Shown: positions 5,393 to 8,001 of the stretch, piece by piece
Numbering within the stretch: the stretch's first letter is position 1
Layout of the letters: the number at the start of each line of letters is the position of its first letter
Assembly: GCA_027049085.1 (NCBI GenBank)
Contig: JALTVH010000312.1
Span: forward strand, 1-8,001
Direction: 5' to 3'
Length of the DNA stretch: 8,001 nucleotides
From: Aquificaceae bacterium
GTDB taxonomy: Bacteria > Aquificota > Aquificia > Aquificales > Aquificaceae
Notes under the pieces: model-generated
Told to the model about the DNA's origin: nothing
Database searches by the model: none
The model's input: only the letters and a program-made list of their open reading frames with translations
Translations under genes and position numbers: made by a program

Positions 5393-6268
5393 ATGCACTC
5401 GGAAATTCTCGGAATATCTTACAACCCTCTGCTCGTTATCCTGTGGAGCTTTTTTGCAGGGCTGGTATTTTCCACGGTAGGCGCTGCGGGCGGAATCCTT
5501 GCGGGCGTAGGACATATATCTATCTTTGGTATCCCTTCAGCGAACAATATAAAGATAATGAATCAGATACTCGTTATAACTTCAACCCTGATATCTGTTC
5601 CTTCCTATTTTTTACAGAGGAGAGTCATCTACGTTCTTTCATTTCTTCTGGGTATTGGTAGCATCCTTGGTGCCTTGCTCGGCTCAACCCTTTCCTACAA
5701 ATTCCTGCCCGATCTCAAGCTCTACAGGCCTCTTTTTGGAATCTTCACCCTCCTCGTCTCATTGAAGATTTTTCAGGAGGTCTTTTTCTCAACCAGGACA
5801 CGGGGAAAGATAGAAGAGATAGAAAGCAAGTTGAAAGAAGGAACAGGATATGACCTGAAATTTTCCATATCCCCCCGAAGGGTTAGCGTTGAATACCTTG
5901 GAAATACTTACACCTTCAGCACCATTACACCGCTTATAGCTGGTTTTGCAGTAGCTGTTATTTCTTCTGCTCTCGGGGTGGGTGGAGGATTTCTCCTTGT
6001 ACCTTTTATGGTCAGCGTTCTCAAGATACCGATGTACCTTGTTCCAGGCACCAGCGCCCTTGCAATACTCATCACCATGATAGTTAGCATTGGAAACTAC
6101 ATTAATCTGGGTTCCAGGTTCGATCCTGTCTTTCTCGGAATAGAGATCGCAGGTGTTGTTGCAGGGTCCTTTGTGGGACCGCACCTCTCAAGGATTATGG
6201 GTGAAAAAAAGCTCAGGATATCCCTCGGAGTTTTACTTATGTATATAGGTATAAGGTACCTTCTATGA
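5393..6268 (+). CDS. TauE/SafE-family (TSUP) membrane transporter, possible selenium-compound permease
   Basis: Polytopic inner-membrane protein of 291 aa with two homologous halves, each opening with the family's glycine-rich signature: STVGAAGGI (27-35) and SALGVGGGF (192-200). Hydrophobic segments run at about 12-40, 54-72, 78-100, 112-130, 178-210, 218-236 and 246-268, plus the C-terminus. Between the halves is a polar loop of about 45 residues (134-178) with an acidic/basic helix (RGKIEEIESKLKEG). Family members move sulfite, sulfoacetate or other organosulfur anions. Here the gene heads the transporter-selA-selD operon and its stop overlaps the selA ATG (ATGA), so uptake or efflux of a selenium anion is a reasonable inference, not shown by the sequence. 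The family is confident; the substrate is not. Confidence 0.87.
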   Translation: MHSEILGISYNPLLVILWSFFAGLVFSTVGAAGGILAGVGHISIFGIPSANNIKIMNQILVITSTLISVPSYFLQRRVIYVLSFLLGIGSILGALLGSTLSYKFLPDLKLYRPLFGIFTLLVSLKIFQEVFFSTRTRGKIEEIESKLKEGTGYDLKFSISPRRVSVEYLGNTYTFSTITPLIAGFAVAVISSALGVGGGFLLVPFMVSVLKIPMYLVPGTSALAILITMIVSIGNYINLGSRFDPVFLGIEIAGVVAGSFVGPHLSRIMGEKKLRISLGVLLMYIGIRYLL

Positions 6269-7629
6269 AGGAGATACTCAGAAGGATTCCTCAGATTTCG
6301 GCTTTCATTGAGAAGTTCTCAGATAAGTATCCAGACGTTTACATAAAAAAGGCTTCAAGAAAGGTGACGGAAGAATACAGAGAAGAGATGCTAAGGGGAA
6401 GCAGAAAGTCCGTGGAGGATATTTACGTAAAGGTTGAGGAGGAAATTCAGAGGTTAATGAGGGGAAGCCTCAGAAGGGTTATCAACGCAACCGGTGTTGT
6501 AATTAACACCAATCTCGGGAGAGCGCCCCTTCCTGAAGAGGCCATCAATGCTGTTGTTGAGGTTTCATCAGGATACTCAAACCTTGAATACGACCTTGAA
6601 GGTGGGAAGAGGGGTTCAAGGATCACTCACATTGAGGAATATCTTTCGGAGCTCACGGGCGGTGAGGGAGTGCATGTGGTTAACAATAATGCGGGTGCTG
6701 TTTTTCTTATCCTAAACACGCTCGCAAAAGAGAAAGAAGTGGTTATCTCAAGGGGAGAGCTTGTTGAAATAGGCGGAAGCTTTCGTATACCGGACATAAT
6801 GAGGGCAAGTGGTGCAGTTCTTCGTGAGGTTGGCACTACAAATAAAACCTATCCGGAAGATTTTGAGTCGGCAATTGGGGAAAACACCGCGCTGCTGATG
6901 AAAGTCCACAGGAGCAACTTTTACATGGGGGGTTTTACAAGGGAAGTGACTGCTCAGGAGCTGGCTGACATCGGAAAAAGATTTGGTATTACAACGTATT
7001 ACGATCTCGGGAGCGGTGGGATTGTGAGTAGGAGGGACATAGGGATCGATGGAAACCTGTGGGATGAGCCTGCCTTCAGAGAGGTTCTTTCAACGGGAAT
7101 TGACCTGGTTTCGGGGAGCGGGGATAAGCTATTGGGCGGTCCGCAGGCGGGAATTATAGTGGGCAGGTCGGACCTGGTCTCTTTACTCAGAAAAAACCCT
7201 TTATCCCGAGCCCTCAGGGTTGACAAGATGACCCTCTGTGCCCTCCAGGTGGTTCTTAAGCTTTACATTGAGGGAAGGCACAGTGAGATCCCCGTTATAA
7301 GGATGCTGACAGAGGGGGAGAACAGGATAAAGAGGCGGGCAATGAAATTGAAAAGGATGATCAGAGGTATTGCAGGTATTGAAGCAAAGCTTATCAGGGA
7401 CGTTTCAAAGCCGGGCGGTGGTTCACTGCCTCTTGTTCAGATGCCTACCTGGTGCCTTTCCCTTTACCACCGGGGAATGTCGGTAGAGGAGCTTTCAAGG
7501 AGGTTGAGGAATTCAGATCCTCCTGTAGTAGGCAGGATCAAGGAGGGCAGACTCCTCCTTGATATGAGGACGGTGAGTGACGATGAGCTAAGGCTCATCA
7601 GAAACTCCCTCAAGCTAATAAACTATTAG
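6265..7629 (+). CDS. selA: L-seryl-tRNA(Sec) selenium transferase (selenocysteine synthase)
   Basis: PLP-dependent enzyme that converts Ser-tRNA-Sec to Sec-tRNA-Sec with selenophosphate; it is a homodecamer in the cytoplasm of characterised bacteria. The product is 454 aa (E. coli 463), full length. Visible motifs: RRVINATGVVINTNLGRAPL (70-89), SSGYSNLEYDLEGGKRGSR (101-119), the conserved core HVVNNNAGAV (137-146), YYDLGSGG (245-252), and SGDKLLGGPQAGIIVG (285-300) with the PLP-binding lysine at 288. The N-terminal helical domain (about 1-65) expected for tRNA-Sec recognition is present. An AAGG Shine-Dalgarno lies 7 nt before the ATG, which also overlaps the transporter stop. selD follows after a 2-nt gap. 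All catalytic landmarks are intact. Confidence 0.98.
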   Translation: MKEILRRIPQISAFIEKFSDKYPDVYIKKASRKVTEEYREEMLRGSRKSVEDIYVKVEEEIQRLMRGSLRRVINATGVVINTNLGRAPLPEEAINAVVEVSSGYSNLEYDLEGGKRGSRITHIEEYLSELTGGEGVHVVNNNAGAVFLILNTLAKEKEVVISRGELVEIGGSFRIPDIMRASGAVLREVGTTNKTYPEDFESAIGENTALLMKVHRSNFYMGGFTREVTAQELADIGKRFGITTYYDLGSGGIVSRRDIGIDGNLWDEPAFREVLSTGIDLVSGSGDKLLGGPQAGIIVGRSDLVSLLRKNPLSRALRVDKMTLCALQVVLKLYIEGRHSEIPVIRMLTEGENRIKRRAMKLKRMIRGIAGIEAKLIRDVSKPGGGSLPLVQMPTWCLSLYHRGMSVEELSRRLRNSDPPVVGRIKEGRLLLDMRTVSDDELRLIRNSLKLINY

Positions 7630-7631
7630 GT

Positions 7632-8001
7632 ATGAAGGAACTTCTTAAACTGGTCAGGTCTTCGGGCTGAGCCAGCAAGCTGGGTCCGGGCGACCTGCAG
7701 GCTATACTGGAAGGGCTCGAACTTTTAAGGGATGGGCACACGCTCGTCTCTGTTGGTGATGACGCTGGAGTCTATGAATACGAGGGGAAAGTGTTTGTTC
7801 ACACCGTGGACTTCATAACACCTGTTGTCAACGATCCCTATGTATGGGGTGCCGTAAGCACCGCCAACTCCCTTAGCGACGTTTACGCAATGGGTGGTGA
7901 GCCTCTAAATGCGCTGGCAATAGTTTGTTTTAACAACTGCGATATGGACCTTGATATGTTTAGAGACCTTATGAGGGGTGCCCTTGACAAGCTCAGGGAA
8001 G
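7632..8001 (+). CDS. selD: Selenide, water dikinase (selenophosphate synthetase), itself a selenoprotein; partial
   Basis: Makes selenophosphate from selenide and ATP, the selenium donor for SelA. The window holds the first 123 codons. Codon 13 is TGA (7668-7670) in the context RSSG-U-ASKLGPGDL: the Sec falls on the catalytic Cys position (Cys17 of E. coli SelD) and the essential Lys follows at 16. The frame is open before and after, with family motifs VGDDAGV (41-47), VDFITPVVNDP (59-69) and NSLSDVYAMGGEP (79-91). The neighbouring sel genes and the downstream hairpin support recoding. The second Cys of the usual C-x-C pair is Ser here. The ATG is 2 nt after the selA stop without a clear Shine-Dalgarno, so translation is probably coupled. 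Gene finders that treat TGA as stop would miss or shorten it. Confidence 0.95.
7668..7718 (+). promoter_or_regulatory. Candidate bacterial SECIS element in selD
   Basis: Just after the UGA, GGUC (7683-7686) and GACC (7692-7695) form a hairpin with loop CGGGC (7687-7691). It extends through a G-U pair, a bulged U (7681) and a GC/GC pair (7679-7680 with 7697-7698). A lower stem GAGCC (7669-7673) with GGCUC (7714-7718) could close the element at the UGA. The apical loop starts 16 nt after the UGA and has G in its second position, which fits described bacterial SECIS rules, as does the bulged U. SelB would bind it. Folding was done by eye. Confidence 0.62.

Noticed and set aside
5789..6184. 131-aa open frame on the minus strand opposite the transporter
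   Set aside because: It lies entirely within the membrane-protein gene, and its composition (Asn, Tyr and Cys rich) is that of an antisense artefact.
7668..7670. TGA as a true stop ending a 12-codon frame after selA
   Set aside because: Conserved SelD sequence continues in frame on both sides, the TGA sits at the catalytic Cys position, and the neighbouring genes encode the whole Sec machinery.

Overview
The window is a compact bacterial chromosome segment, roughly mid-40s percent GC by eye, rich in AGG/AGA (Arg) and ATA (Ile) codons. Genes overlap by 1-4 nt or sit about 20 bp apart. Protein character, including a tryptophanyl-tRNA synthetase with a four-cysteine motif like the one that binds [4Fe-4S] in Thermotoga, suggests an anaerobic or microaerophilic, probably thermophilic lineage. 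The phylum cannot be fixed from the sequence alone.

Layout. At 1-1582 (minus), trpS is translationally coupled by an ATGA overlap to a membrane-anchored PHP-domain protein that runs off the left edge. At 1603-3656 (plus), a two-gene type II secretion unit, gspK-gspF, is transcribed divergently from trpS across a 20-bp gap. At 3680-5375 (minus) there is an unrecognised 42-aa lipoprotein, then selB (selenocysteine elongation factor), then selC (tRNA-Sec). At 5393 to the right edge (plus) there is a TauE/SafE-type membrane transporter, then selA (selenocysteine synthase), then selD (selenophosphate synthetase), which runs off the right edge.

The right-hand 4.3 kb is therefore a complete bacterial selenocysteine synthesis and decoding locus. 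SelD makes selenophosphate, SelA converts Ser-tRNA-Sec to Sec-tRNA-Sec on the selC product, and SelB delivers it to UGA codons that carry a SECIS hairpin. selD itself has an in-frame UGA at codon 13, at the catalytic Cys position, followed by a SECIS-like hairpin, so the system appears to be needed for its own selenium donor. A conventional gene call would miss or truncate selD.

Most unusual points: the 3' end of selB, including its UGA stop, lies inside the tRNA-Sec gene by 12 nt. SelB is short, with a reduced C-terminal RNA-binding region. A tiny lipoprotein and a TauE/SafE transporter are each translationally coupled to sel genes. All four divergently transcribed first genes lack a Shine-Dalgarno sequence and have a -10-like hexamer 6-8 nt before the start codon, suggesting leaderless mRNAs. 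No mobile element, CRISPR array or rRNA was seen, and no gene-free stretch exceeds 30 bp.
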